From assembly GCA_023512105.1 (NCBI GenBank), contig JAIMAE010000017.1, positions 1 through 33,955 on the forward strand: a stretch of DNA of 33,955 nucleotides, written 5' to 3'. Numbering within the stretch: position 1 is the first letter of the stretch; each line of letters opens with the position of its first letter. This DNA comes from Bacillota bacterium (GTDB lineage Bacteria; Bacillota; Sulfobacillia; Sulfobacillales; Sulfobacillaceae). The notes beneath the pieces are model-generated. The model saw only the letters and a list, made by a program, of their open reading frames with translations, was not told where the DNA came from and did not search any database. Below, piece by piece: positions 15,779-23,731 of the stretch. The position numbers and the translations under genes were made by a program.

Positions 15779-16612
15779 CTAGCCGGATTGCAGTTGCCTA
15801 AGCTCGGCTTCGGTGAACCGGTAACGCCGCCGGCAGTAGTGGCAGACCACTTCAGCGCCGTGTTGCTCCTCGATCAAGGCGGTAAGCTCCTCCGGCGGCA
15901 GCCCTTTTAGCAGCGAGAGGCTACGGCGGCGGCTGCATTGGCAGCGAAACCGCAACGGCTCGCGCGGGGACCACGCGATCGGCTCCGGCAACACCGAGCG
16001 AATCAAATCCTCGGGGCTCTCTCCGTCGTTCAGGCGCTGGCTGAGCGCGGCCAGGCGGGCAAACCGCGCGCTCACCGCCTCCACCTCGCCCTCGCTGCCC
16101 GGCAGGGCTTGCACCACCACGCCTCCGCTCGCCGCCACTAAGCCGGATGGGCCCACCAGGACCCCGAGGGCGACCGCGCTGGGCACCTGGACCGACTGCC
16201 AGTAGTAGTGGGCCAAGTCCTCGCCGATTTCCCCGGAGACCAGCGGTACCTGGCTCTGATAGCGGACCCCTCCTGCGTCCTCGTACCAGACCACCAATTC
16301 CCCGTTCCGGCCAATGGCTTGTCCCACCGCCAATTTGCCGTCGGGCCGCAACGGCAAATCCACCTCGGGGTGGTCGACCCGCACCCGCAACCACTGTTCT
16401 CCCTCGGCTTGGCGAATCTCTGCCGCCACCAAACCCAACGGTCCACCGCCCTGCAGGCGCACCTCGAGGCGAAACGCCTCTTTGACGTCGGCCGCCAACA
16501 AGGCGGCAGCCGCCAGCGCCCGCCCCATCGCGGCGGCGGCCAGCGGGCCGGCGCGGTGCACACGTTGGGCGGCCCGAGCAGACTCGGTGGTGACCACCGC
16601 GACGGCGCGCAA
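15779..16612 (-). CDS. hslO: Hsp33 redox-regulated chaperonin
   Basis: A holdase chaperone activated when its zinc cysteines oxidise. All four are present: C224/C226 (RCQC) and C257/C260 (CHYC). The boundaries given use the first canonical start, TTG at 16612 (277 residues), but this is too short: the 14 codons upstream, in the same frame and without a stop, encode TDYRIRATWAEGA, which matches the conserved Hsp33 N-terminal strand (compare DYLVRA...G in the family). The codon where a start is expected is GTT at 16654-16652, 6 bases after GGGAGG. Translation may begin at a non-standard codon there, or the base could be a sequencing error for GTG. The full protein would be about 291 residues, the normal length. 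It lies 28 bases downstream of the spoVM-like gene. Confidence 0.9.
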   Translation of the reverse strand: MRAVAVVTTESARAAQRVHRAGPLAAAAMGRALAAAALLAADVKEAFRLEVRLQGGGPLGLVAAEIRQAEGEQWLRVRVDHPEVDLPLRPDGKLAVGQAIGRNGELVVWYEDAGGVRYQSQVPLVSGEIGEDLAHYYWQSVQVPSAVALGVLVGPSGLVAASGGVVVQALPGSEGEVEAVSARFARLAALSQRLNDGESPEDLIRSVLPEPIAWSPREPLRFRCQCSRRRSLSLLKGLPPEELTALIEEQHGAEVVCHYCRRRYRFTEAELRQLQSG

Positions 16613-16681
16613 GGCGCCTTCAGCCCAGGTCGCCCGAATCCGATAATCCGTAACCCTCCACCTCCCGGGTTCAAGGCCTGG

Positions 16682-16768
16682 TCACTTTTTCCCCTTGGCC
16701 CAAAACCCTACCACAAATTGCAAAACCTTGCCCACCAATCGCGGCACCCGCACTACCGTGATTCGCAA
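16682..16768 (-). CDS. spoVM: Probable stage V sporulation protein M (28 residues)
   Basis: A tiny gene, TTG at 16768 to TGA at 16682. AAAGGAGG lies 10 bases upstream. The protein is an amphipathic cationic helix: MRITVVRVPRLVGKV, then LQFVVGFWAKGKK. Without gaps it aligns with the 26-residue SpoVM of Bacillus subtilis: M1, P9, G13, G21 and K25 are identical, and most other positions are conservative (K/R at 2, 7 and 10; aliphatics at 6, 8, 11, 12, 15, 16 and 20). P9 is the residue known to matter for recognising membrane curvature of the forespore. The location is also right: in Bacillus spoVM lies between rpe/thiN and rpmB. SpoVM anchors the SpoIVA ATPase of the spore coat basement layer. 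Identification rests on alignment by eye plus synteny. Confidence 0.8.
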   Translation of the reverse strand: MRITVVRVPRLVGKVLQFVVGFWAKGKK

Positions 16769-16787
16769 TGTCCCCGCGCCTCCTTTG

Positions 16788-17006
16788 TCAGACCGCAATC
16801 AGGCGCCACCCCAGCCAGATCAGCGCCCCTGCCGCCAAAAGGGGACCTAAACCGGCCCATACCAACCACAACCCAATGCCTACCGGCCACAAGCCCAAGG
16901 GTACGATCTTGATCAGCACGATGGCGCCGGCCACAATCAACGCCACTCCCACCAACCGGACCCGGCCCCGCCCATGCCGGTGCCACCGGTATCGGATGGT
17001 CCGCAT
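16788..17006 (-). CDS. Small membrane protein, 72 residues
   Basis: ATG at 17006 is 7 bases after GGAGG, supporting expression. A basic N-terminus (MRTIRYRWHRHGRGRVR) is followed by hydrophobic segments at about 18-35, 39-56 and 57-70, so two or three membrane spans. The repeated pattern of Leu/Gly/Trp with LWPVGIGLWLVWAG resembles the LiaI/LiaF-type transmembrane domain, but the match is loose. It occupies the place where thiN lies in Bacillus (between rpe and spoVM) and is 19 bases upstream of the spoVM-like gene, so a sporulation or envelope role is possible but unproven. Confidence 0.75.
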   Translation of the reverse strand: MRTIRYRWHRHGRGRVRLVGVALIVAGAIVLIKIVPLGLWPVGIGLWLVWAGLGPLLAAGALIWLGWRLIAV

Positions 17007-17118
17007 GCTACTCCCTCCGCTTTCTCACCTGTCGCCAATCACCTTGGCGGTCCGCCAGCCGAGCGGCCGCGGGTGACCGTGTAGCGACATACTACGGAGG
17101 TCGCGGGTCCGATGACAC

Positions 17119-17763
17119 TCATCCGGTGCGAATGGCCTCGATGGCCGCCACCGGGTCGGGAGCTCCAAACACGGCCGAGCCGGCCACCAGGATGTCGGCC
17201 CCGGCCGCCTTGACCAGGCGCGCCGTCTCGCTGTTGATCCCGCCGTCGACTTCGATCAGCGGACGGTCTCGCCCGCCGCGCAGGGTGGCCAAGCGTTCAA
17301 TCTTATCCACCGCCCGCGGCCAAAAGGCCTGCCCGGCAAAACCCGGGTTGACACTCATCACCAGGATCAAATCGACTTCGGGCAAGATGTCGGTCAAGAG
17401 TTCGACTGGAGTCGCCGGATTGACGGCCACCCCGGCCAGCGCCCCCATCTCGCGAATGGTGCTGACCACGCGCTCGAGGTGGGTACAAGCCTCCCAATGG
17501 ACGGTGATCAAGTCGGCTCCGGCCCGCCGAAAATCGGCGAGATAACGTTCCGGTTCCGCCACCATCATATGCACGTCGAGGGGAAGTTCAGTCGTTCCTC
17601 GCAACGCCTCTACCACCATCGGGCCTACGGTAATGTTTGGCACAAATCGCCCGTCCATCACGTCGACGTGCAACAGGTCCGCCGCATCCGCCACGCGCCG
17701 GACCGAGTCGGCCAACCGGGCAAAGTCGGCGGATAAGATGCTGGGCGCCACTTGAACCGTCAT
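17119..17763 (-). CDS. rpe: Ribulose-phosphate 3-epimerase
   Basis: A 214-residue TIM barrel interconverting ribulose 5-phosphate and xylulose 5-phosphate. Signatures: VAPSILSADFARL, LLHVDVMDGRFVPNITVGP, DVHMMVAEPERY, VNPGFAGQ and EVDGGIN supply the metal-binding His/Asp residues and phosphate loop. The usual GFGGQ loop reads GFAGQ, a mild change. ATG at 17763 follows GAGGGGG by 5 bases. It lies 69 bases after rsgA in the same direction, the normal Bacillota order. Confidence 0.96.
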   Translation of the reverse strand: MTVQVAPSILSADFARLADSVRRVADAADLLHVDVMDGRFVPNITVGPMVVEALRGTTELPLDVHMMVAEPERYLADFRRAGADLITVHWEACTHLERVVSTIREMGALAGVAVNPATPVELLTDILPEVDLILVMSVNPGFAGQAFWPRAVDKIERLATLRGGRDRPLIEVDGGINSETARLVKAAGADILVAGSAVFGAPDPVAAIEAIRTG

Positions 17764-17832
17764 CGCAACCCCCTCTGTGTAAGCTCTTCTGCTGCCGGCT
17801 CTACCCTTCGCGACGGCGCGATTGGCCTGGCC

Positions 17833-18705
17833 TCATCGGCGGGGCTGATACCACTCGTCCAGCAGTTGACAGTAGTGGCGATAGCGGACGGGATCGATCT
17901 GTCCCGCCGCCACCGCCGCCTGCACCTCGCAGCCAGGCTCGCGCAGGTGCCAACAATCGCTGTAGCGACAGCGCACGGCCGCGATCTCGGGAAAAGCGGC
18001 CAAGATCTGACGACGGTCGGCAACCTGATAGGACAGCTGGGTAAACCCCGGCGTGTCGGCCAACCAAGCCTCGGGACCAAACGGCCACAGCCGCACGGTG
18101 CGGGTGGTCTGTCGCCCTCTCCCGATTCGGCTCAACCCCTGCGACTCCACGGTGGCCTCCGGCAAGGCGGCGCGGATCAGCGACGACTTCCCCACCCCGC
18201 TCTCGCCGGTTAAGACCCAGATCCCCCGTCGGCTGCCTTCCAGCCAGGCCTGGACCCCGCTCAGCGTCACCGCCGAGACCAGCCATACCCGGTAGCCGGC
18301 TCGCTCGTACACCGCCTTCAGCGCAAGGGCCGGGCTTGGGTCCTCCAACAGGTCGACCTTGGTGATCGCCACCTCCGCCGCCAGATCCATCAGGTGGGCA
18401 ATCGCCAACCGCTTGTCCAACAACTCGCGGTTGCCCCGGGGGCTGACCAGGGAGAAAAGGGCGAACATCCCCTCCACGTTGGCCACCGGAGGCCGCACCA
18501 ACTGGTTGCGGCGCGGCGCCACCTCCAGCACCACCGCCTCGCCGGGATCGGTGGGGGCAAACCGCACCCGGTCTCCCACCAAGACCTGTCCTACCGTCTG
18601 CCGCAGTTTGCCCCGCAAGAGGCCGAGATAGGTGGTGCCGTCGGAGGCCTGGATGGTGGGGCGATTGGCCTCCAAGGCCACCACCAACCCTTCCTGCCCG
18701 CTCAC
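17833..18705 (-). CDS. rsgA: Ribosome small-subunit maturation GTPase RsgA
   Basis: A 290-residue circularly permuted GTPase. Motif order is G4 (TKVD, 115-118), G1 (GESGVGKSS, 167-175) and G3 (DTPGFT, 217-222), preceded by an OB-fold (VLVGDRVRF). A C-terminal zinc site is formed by C246, C251, H253 and C259. It checks late 30S assembly and releases immature subunits. Start is GTG at 18705, overlapping the kinase stop as GTGA. The kinase-phosphatase-rsgA linkage is common in Bacillota, and RsgA is a known PrkC substrate in Bacillus. Confidence 0.96.
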   Translation of the reverse strand: MSGQEGLVVALEANRPTIQASDGTTYLGLLRGKLRQTVGQVLVGDRVRFAPTDPGEAVVLEVAPRRNQLVRPPVANVEGMFALFSLVSPRGNRELLDKRLAIAHLMDLAAEVAITKVDLLEDPSPALALKAVYERAGYRVWLVSAVTLSGVQAWLEGSRRGIWVLTGESGVGKSSLIRAALPEATVESQGLSRIGRGRQTTRTVRLWPFGPEAWLADTPGFTQLSYQVADRRQILAAFPEIAAVRCRYSDCWHLREPGCEVQAAVAAGQIDPVRYRHYCQLLDEWYQPRR

Positions 18706-20561
18706 CGCTTCGGCGCCGGCGTTGGCACCGCCGGCGAGGGGCTGGCCGGAGGAGCCGGTTGATTGGCGCCCAGCGTCACCACCGTCTGCTTTTGCCCATT
18801 TAAATAAGTGGTGACCTGAGCCGAGGTCCCGTACCAGGTGAACGGCTGCCGCACCGTCACTCCCGGATTCACCGCCTGATAAAATACCTCCTCATTGCCA
18901 GCGCTATCCATCACCACCACCTTCATCAGCGAGCCCGGGGGCACCGTGCTGGGGATGGTCCAAGAGGGCTCGGCTTGGTGGGCTTCCAGCCCGCTGCTGG
19001 CCGGGCTGGGTCCGTCGGAGACCCACACGTCCACCGTCGGCTGTCCGTGCAGGGTCTGGTAGGGCATGGGATTTTGGTCGATGATGGTATTCACCGGCTG
19101 GGTGCTATAGGTGGAAATCGGCGAACTCACGGATAGGTTTAGCCCCACCAAGGTGCTGGCGGCCTGGGAAACCGACATCCCGACCAGGTTGGGCATGGTT
19201 ACGCTGGCCGAAGGCTGACCCTGGGAGACGGTCAGCTCGACCGTCGAGCCGACCGCCACCGACTGGTTGGGCGGCGGATTTTGTCCGATCACCTGCCCGG
19301 CCGGAGCAGGGTTCTCCACCTCGCTGACCTGGGATTTTAGCCCCAGGCTCTGCAACGCCGCCTTGGCTTGAGCCAGGTCCTCCCCGGCGAAATTGGGCAG
19401 CACCACCGTAAACGGCCCGGAGCTGAGCACCAAGGTCACGGTTTGGTGAGACTTGACCGCGGTCCCGGGAGCCGGGCTTTCGTAGAGCACGCGCCCCTTG
19501 GCCACCGTATTGGAGGGGGATTGGCCGGCCACCGTGGGCTGAAGCCCGGCCGAAGCCAACTTGGCCTGGGCTTGATCCAACGGCAGATTGCGCACATCGG
19601 GCACACTCACCGTGGGCACGTTGTACCAATGCTCAAACCCATAGATGCCACCGCCGATCGCCAGCGCCGCCAGCGCCGCTACCGCCCACGGCCACCGCCG
19701 GCGCCGGTGGGCCCGGCGGCGGCGCCGCAGCACCTCCCCCTCGCCCTCGTCGAGTTGGCCCAGCGCGCGGCGAAAACTCTGCGCGGTTTGGAAGCGGTCG
19801 GCGGGGTCTTTGGCCAAGGCCCGCTGCACCACCGCGGCCACCGCCGGTGGCACCTCCGGGTTTAAGGAGCGAACGTCAGGCGCCTCGTCCTGCAAGTGCT
19901 TGATCGCCACCCCGATCGCGCTGTCCCCTTCGAACGGCAGCCGCCCGGTCAACATCTCGAAGAGCACCACCCCCACCGAGTAGAGGTCGGATTGGGCGCT
20001 GACCATCCGCCCCCGGGCCTGCTCGGGGCTGAAGTACTGCACCGTACCGAGCAGCGAGCCGGTGTTGACCAGGGTGCCGGTGGTGGCGGCGTAAGCAATC
20101 CCGAAGTCGGCCACCTTGACCGTGCCGTCTTCGCTGATCAAGATGTTTTGCGGCTTGATGTCGCGATGGACCAGCCGGCGGCGGTGCGCCGCCTCCAGGC
20201 CGGCCAGCACCTGGTCGGCAATCGCCAGCGCCTCTGCCACCGGCAGCGCCCCCTGCCGGTCCAGCTTTTGGCGCAAGGTCTCGCCCTGCACCAACTCCAT
20301 CACGATGTAGTGGAGGTCGGGCTCCTCCTGGCCGACGTCGTAGACTTGGACCACGTTGGGATGCACCAGGGAGGCAGACGCCCGGGCCTCCTGATCGAAC
20401 CGGCGCACCACCTCCTCGTCCTCGCTCCACTGATGTTTGAGGATCTTTACGGCGACCAGGCGATGAAGGCTCAAGTCGCGGCCGCGATAGACCAGCGACA
20501 TGCCGCCGGTCCCTATCCGCTCCAATATCTCGTAGCGACCCCCGAGTACTCTACCGACCAT
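18702..20561 (-). CDS. prkC: Ser/Thr protein kinase with three PASTA repeats (PrkC/PknB type)
   Basis: A 619-residue receptor kinase. The cytosolic kinase domain (about 10-268) has the glycine loop IGTGGMSLVY, K39, HRDIKPQN with D134, and DFG (152-154). A very basic juxtamembrane stretch (279-289) precedes one membrane span (about 290-308). Outside are three PASTA repeats (about 317-385, 386-455, 456-525) starting VPDVRNLPL, LPNFAGEDL and MPNLVGMSV, which sense muropeptides or lipid II. A further beta-rich segment of about 70 residues and a Pro/Ala-rich tail follow. The start is ATG at 20561, overlapping prpC by 11 bases. In Bacillus this kinase governs germination and wall responses. Confidence 0.96.
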   Translation of the reverse strand: MVGRVLGGRYEILERIGTGGMSLVYRGRDLSLHRLVAVKILKHQWSEDEEVVRRFDQEARASASLVHPNVVQVYDVGQEEPDLHYIVMELVQGETLRQKLDRQGALPVAEALAIADQVLAGLEAAHRRRLVHRDIKPQNILISEDGTVKVADFGIAYAATTGTLVNTGSLLGTVQYFSPEQARGRMVSAQSDLYSVGVVLFEMLTGRLPFEGDSAIGVAIKHLQDEAPDVRSLNPEVPPAVAAVVQRALAKDPADRFQTAQSFRRALGQLDEGEGEVLRRRRRAHRRRRWPWAVAALAALAIGGGIYGFEHWYNVPTVSVPDVRNLPLDQAQAKLASAGLQPTVAGQSPSNTVAKGRVLYESPAPGTAVKSHQTVTLVLSSGPFTVVLPNFAGEDLAQAKAALQSLGLKSQVSEVENPAPAGQVIGQNPPPNQSVAVGSTVELTVSQGQPSASVTMPNLVGMSVSQAASTLVGLNLSVSSPISTYSTQPVNTIIDQNPMPYQTLHGQPTVDVWVSDGPSPASSGLEAHQAEPSWTIPSTVPPGSLMKVVVMDSAGNEEVFYQAVNPGVTVRQPFTWYGTSAQVTTYLNGQKQTVVTLGANQPAPPASPSPAVPTPAPKR

Positions 20562-21300
20562 CGGGGACCTCCACCGGGCTCTGGTCCTCCACCAATATCA
20601 CCGTCACGTTGTCTTGTCCGCCCTCGTCCAAGGCCGCCTGAATCAGGGCATCCACCCCGGCCTGCCCGCGGAACCGGCGCAACAGCTCATGAATCCGCCG
20701 CTCGGGCACGGCGTTGAACAAGCCGTCGCTGCAGAGCAACAAGCGGTCTCCCGGCCGCCACGGCCAGTGGGTCATCTCCACCTCGACCGCCGGGAAGGGC
20801 CCAAGCGCCCGGGTCAGGACGTGCCGCTGCGGATGCTGTTCGGCCTCTTCGGGGGACAGGGTACCGCTGCGCTCCATCTCCGCGGCCACCGAATGGTCGG
20901 TGGTCAGCCGCTCCAACCCTTCCGCTCCCACCCGGTAGGCGCGGGAGTCGCCCACGTGGGCCACCCACACTCCGGATGCAGCCACCCAACACACGGTCAG
21001 CGTGGTCCCCATCCCATTCAGCTCGGGCCGGCCCCGCCCCACCTCAAAGATCGTGCGGTTGGCGGCCTCCACCGCCCGGCGCAGGCGCTGCGGGCCCATC
21101 GCCTGGGCCGCCCCGAGTTCTCGGGCCAGCACAGCCACTGCCAAGGCGCTCGCCTCCGCGCCGCCCTGGTATCCGCCGATCCCGTCGGCCACCGCCACCA
21201 CCACACCCCAGGGCTGGGTGGCGATCCAGTACTGGTCCTGATTTTGGGAGCGCACCCGCCCCCGGTGGGTCGCCCCGACCGCTGTTAAGGCGACGTCCAT
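20551..21300 (-). CDS. prpC: PP2C-type protein phosphatase partner of the PASTA kinase
   Basis: A 249-residue metal-dependent phosphatase. The PP2C motifs are in order: RGRVRSQNQDQYW (D22), AVADGIGG (D39, G40), AHVGDSRAYR, LLCSDGLFNAVP and GGQDNVTVILV. It reverses phosphorylation by the adjacent kinase. ATG at 21300 overlaps the end of rlmN by 16 bases, and its end overlaps the kinase start, so rlmN, prpC and prkC appear coupled. Confidence 0.95.
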   Translation of the reverse strand: MDVALTAVGATHRGRVRSQNQDQYWIATQPWGVVVAVADGIGGYQGGAEASALAVAVLARELGAAQAMGPQRLRRAVEAANRTIFEVGRGRPELNGMGTTLTVCWVAASGVWVAHVGDSRAYRVGAEGLERLTTDHSVAAEMERSGTLSPEEAEQHPQRHVLTRALGPFPAVEVEMTHWPWRPGDRLLLCSDGLFNAVPERRIHELLRRFRGQAGVDALIQAALDEGGQDNVTVILVEDQSPVEVPDGR

Positions 21301-22361
21301 GCCTCCTCCCCGCGGCGCCGCAGTTGCCCGCAGGCCGCCTCGATGGTCTGCCCCATCTCTCTCCGTATGGTACAGGAAATTCCCGCCGCCTGCACCACCT
21401 CTAAAAAGGCCTCCACTTGCCGGCGCGAAGACGGCCGGAAGGGGTGCTCGGGGACCGGGTTCCAGGGAATCAGGTTGACGTGACAGGGAAAGTGTCCCAA
21501 GAGTCGGACCAACCGGCGCGCTTGGTCGAGCGAGTCGTTGACCCCCTCCAACATCGCGTACTCAAAGGTCACCCGGCGGCCGGTGCGCTCGGCGTAGTGG
21601 CGAGCGGCCGCCAGCAACTGGGCCAGCGGATAGGCTCGGTTGACCGGCATCAGCCGGGTGCGCAGCGCGTCATCCGGAGCGTGCAGGGAGATGGCCAGGG
21701 TCACCGGACGCGCCCCCTCAGCCAACCGGTAGATCGCCGGGACCAGTCCGCTGGTCGACACCGTGAGATGGCGGTAGCTGATCCCAAACCCTAAGGGCTC
21801 GTGGACCAAGTCGAAAAAGCGCTCCACCTGGTCTAGATTGTCCAGCGGCTCGCCGATTCCCATCAGGTCCACGCGGGTAAGGCGGCGTCCCTGTCTCTCG
21901 GCCCAGGCGTGGGCCACCCGCACCTGCTCCATCATCTCCCCGGCATCCAGATTGCGGATGCGCTTGACCAGCCCCGAGGCGCAAAAGCGGCAACCCATGT
22001 TGCACCCCACCTGGGTGGAGATGCAGACGGCGTCGCCCCACCGGTGGGGCAGGTAGACGGCCTCCACCCGCTCCCCATCTGCCAATCTCAGCAGCCACTT
22101 AGTAGTGCCGTCGGTGGCCGTCTGCTGGGTGACCACCGCAACCCGCGAAAACGGAAAGCGCTCCGCCATCGCCTCCCGCAACCGCGCCGGCCATACCGAG
22201 ATCGCTCGATAGTCCAAGACCCCGTGCCGCCACAACCATTCAAACCACTGCCGGCCCCGAAACGAGGGCTCGCCCGCCTCCTCCATCTTCTGCGCCAGCT
22301 CCTCGGGCAGCCGGCTCAAGGGATTGAAGGACGAGGCTTGAGGCAAGGTCGCAGGGTGCAT
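21285..22361 (-). CDS. rlmN: 23S rRNA/tRNA adenine-C2 methyltransferase RlmN
   Basis: A 358-residue radical SAM enzyme methylating A2503 of 23S rRNA and A37 of some tRNAs. The iron-sulfur cluster triad is C120, C124, C127 (VGCNMGCRFCAS). MGIGEPLDN is the SAM-binding GEP motif, and C344 near the C-terminus (EAACGQL) is the second catalytic cysteine. ATG at 22361 is preceded by AAGGAGG at 8 bases. The gap to rsmB is 32 bases. Confidence 0.96.
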   Translation of the reverse strand: MHPATLPQASSFNPLSRLPEELAQKMEEAGEPSFRGRQWFEWLWRHGVLDYRAISVWPARLREAMAERFPFSRVAVVTQQTATDGTTKWLLRLADGERVEAVYLPHRWGDAVCISTQVGCNMGCRFCASGLVKRIRNLDAGEMMEQVRVAHAWAERQGRRLTRVDLMGIGEPLDNLDQVERFFDLVHEPLGFGISYRHLTVSTSGLVPAIYRLAEGARPVTLAISLHAPDDALRTRLMPVNRAYPLAQLLAAARHYAERTGRRVTFEYAMLEGVNDSLDQARRLVRLLGHFPCHVNLIPWNPVPEHPFRPSSRRQVEAFLEVVQAAGISCTIRREMGQTIEAACGQLRRRGEEAWTSP

Positions 22362-22393
22362 CGAATCGCCTCCTTATCCAGGGATGGCTTCGG

Positions 22394-23731
22394 CTACGGC
22401 TTCAGCTCCGGCAGCGGCCCGGTGTCCCCAAGCCGGCGCAGCCGGGCGATGAAGAACCCATCCATTCCGAATTCCCCCGGCAACAGGCGCAGATACGGCC
22501 CATCCAGGGCCTGTTTGAGGTCGGGATGCGGCAGGTACGGTTCCACCGTCTCCACCGCCACCGCCGCTCCGCTCGCTCGCACCGCCTCGATCACCGCCTC
22601 GGTCTCCTCCGGTTCCACCGAACAGGTGCTGTAGACCAAGACGCCCCCCTCCTCCACCTTGGCCAGGGCTGCCGCCAACAGCTGCTGCTGCAACTGCTGA
22701 TGCCGCGGCAGGTCTTCTTCCTTGCGTCGCCAGCGGGCGTCGACCCTGCGGCGCAAGACCCCGAGCCCGCTGCAGGGCGCATCCAACAGCACCCGATGGT
22801 ACCGCTCGGGCAGGCGCGGCAACAGCTGACGGGCGTCGCCCACCTGGGTGCTCCAGCCGGTCAACCCCAGTCGCTGGCAGTTGTCGGCCAGCTGCTGTAA
22901 CCGCCGCTGCGACTGGTCGATGGCCAACACCGAGCCGCGGCCTCCCAGGCGCTCCAACAAATGGGTGGTCTTGCTGCCAAGACCGGCGGTGGCATCCAGC
23001 AGCCGTTCTCCGGGCTGCGGGTCCATGACCCAGGTGACCAGCATGCCGCTTTCATCTTGCACGCTTACCCACCCCTGGCGAAAGGGCGGGAAGTCCTCCA
23101 GCCACAAGGAGCCGGTCACCCGCACCGCTTCTGGCAGGTAGCGCGACGGTTCCGCCCCCACTCCGAATCCCGCCAGCGCCTCCAACACCGCCTCGCGGGT
23201 GGCCTTCAGCGGGTTGACCCGCAGGGTCAGCGGGGGGACCTCGTTGTCGGCCTTGAGGATGGACTCCACCTTCAGGCCGTAACGCCTTTGCCAGCGCTCC
23301 ACCAACCAGTCGGGATGCGAGTAACGCACCGCCAGGGGCAGGTTTTGCGGAGGTTTTCCCACCCCTCGCCGCAAGATGGCGTTGACCAGGCCGGCCGCCT
23401 CCGGTTGCACGCTCTTGGCCAGTTCCACGGTGGCGTGCACCACCGCGTAGGCGGGGATCCGGGAGAGAAAGCCCAGCTGAAAAAACCCTAGGCGCAAGAT
23501 ATCCTCGACCTTGGGCTCCAGCGACCCTCGGCGGAAAAGTCGTATCCAGGCGTCCAGATACCGCCTTTGCCGCAACACCCCGTAGACCAACTGGGCCATC
23601 AAGGCCCGGTCATTCGGGTTGAGTCCTCGCTGCCGGGCCCGTTGGGTCAACGCCTCGGCCGCCGGCATGCCTTCGCGAATGAGCTCCAGCGCGGCCAAGG
23701 CCTCCTCGCGGGCAGGTCCCGCCCCTGTCAT
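22394..23731 (-). CDS. rsmB: 16S rRNA cytosine-967 methyltransferase RsmB
   Basis: A 445-residue protein with an N-terminal NusB-like helical domain (about 1-130) and a C-terminal SAM methyltransferase. The catalytic cysteines are C370 in STCSVEPEE and C320 in DAPCSGLG. The SAM loop reads DATAGLGSKTTHL rather than the more common CAAPGGKT. The start is ATG at 23731, overlapping the fmt stop as ATGA; longer frames run into fmt and are rejected. Its place between fmt and rlmN is standard. Confidence 0.95.
   Translation of the reverse strand: MTGAGPAREEALAALELIREGMPAAEALTQRARQRGLNPNDRALMAQLVYGVLRQRRYLDAWIRLFRRGSLEPKVEDILRLGFFQLGFLSRIPAYAVVHATVELAKSVQPEAAGLVNAILRRGVGKPPQNLPLAVRYSHPDWLVERWQRRYGLKVESILKADNEVPPLTLRVNPLKATREAVLEALAGFGVGAEPSRYLPEAVRVTGSLWLEDFPPFRQGWVSVQDESGMLVTWVMDPQPGERLLDATAGLGSKTTHLLERLGGRGSVLAIDQSQRRLQQLADNCQRLGLTGWSTQVGDARQLLPRLPERYHRVLLDAPCSGLGVLRRRVDARWRRKEEDLPRHQQLQQQLLAAALAKVEEGGVLVYSTCSVEPEETEAVIEAVRASGAAVAVETVEPYLPHPDLKQALDGPYLRLLPGEFGMDGFFIARLRRLGDTGPLPELKP

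Noticed and set aside
17045-17057. TGGCGGTCCGCCA dyad downstream of rpe as a terminator
   Set aside because: Stem too short and no T run on either strand.
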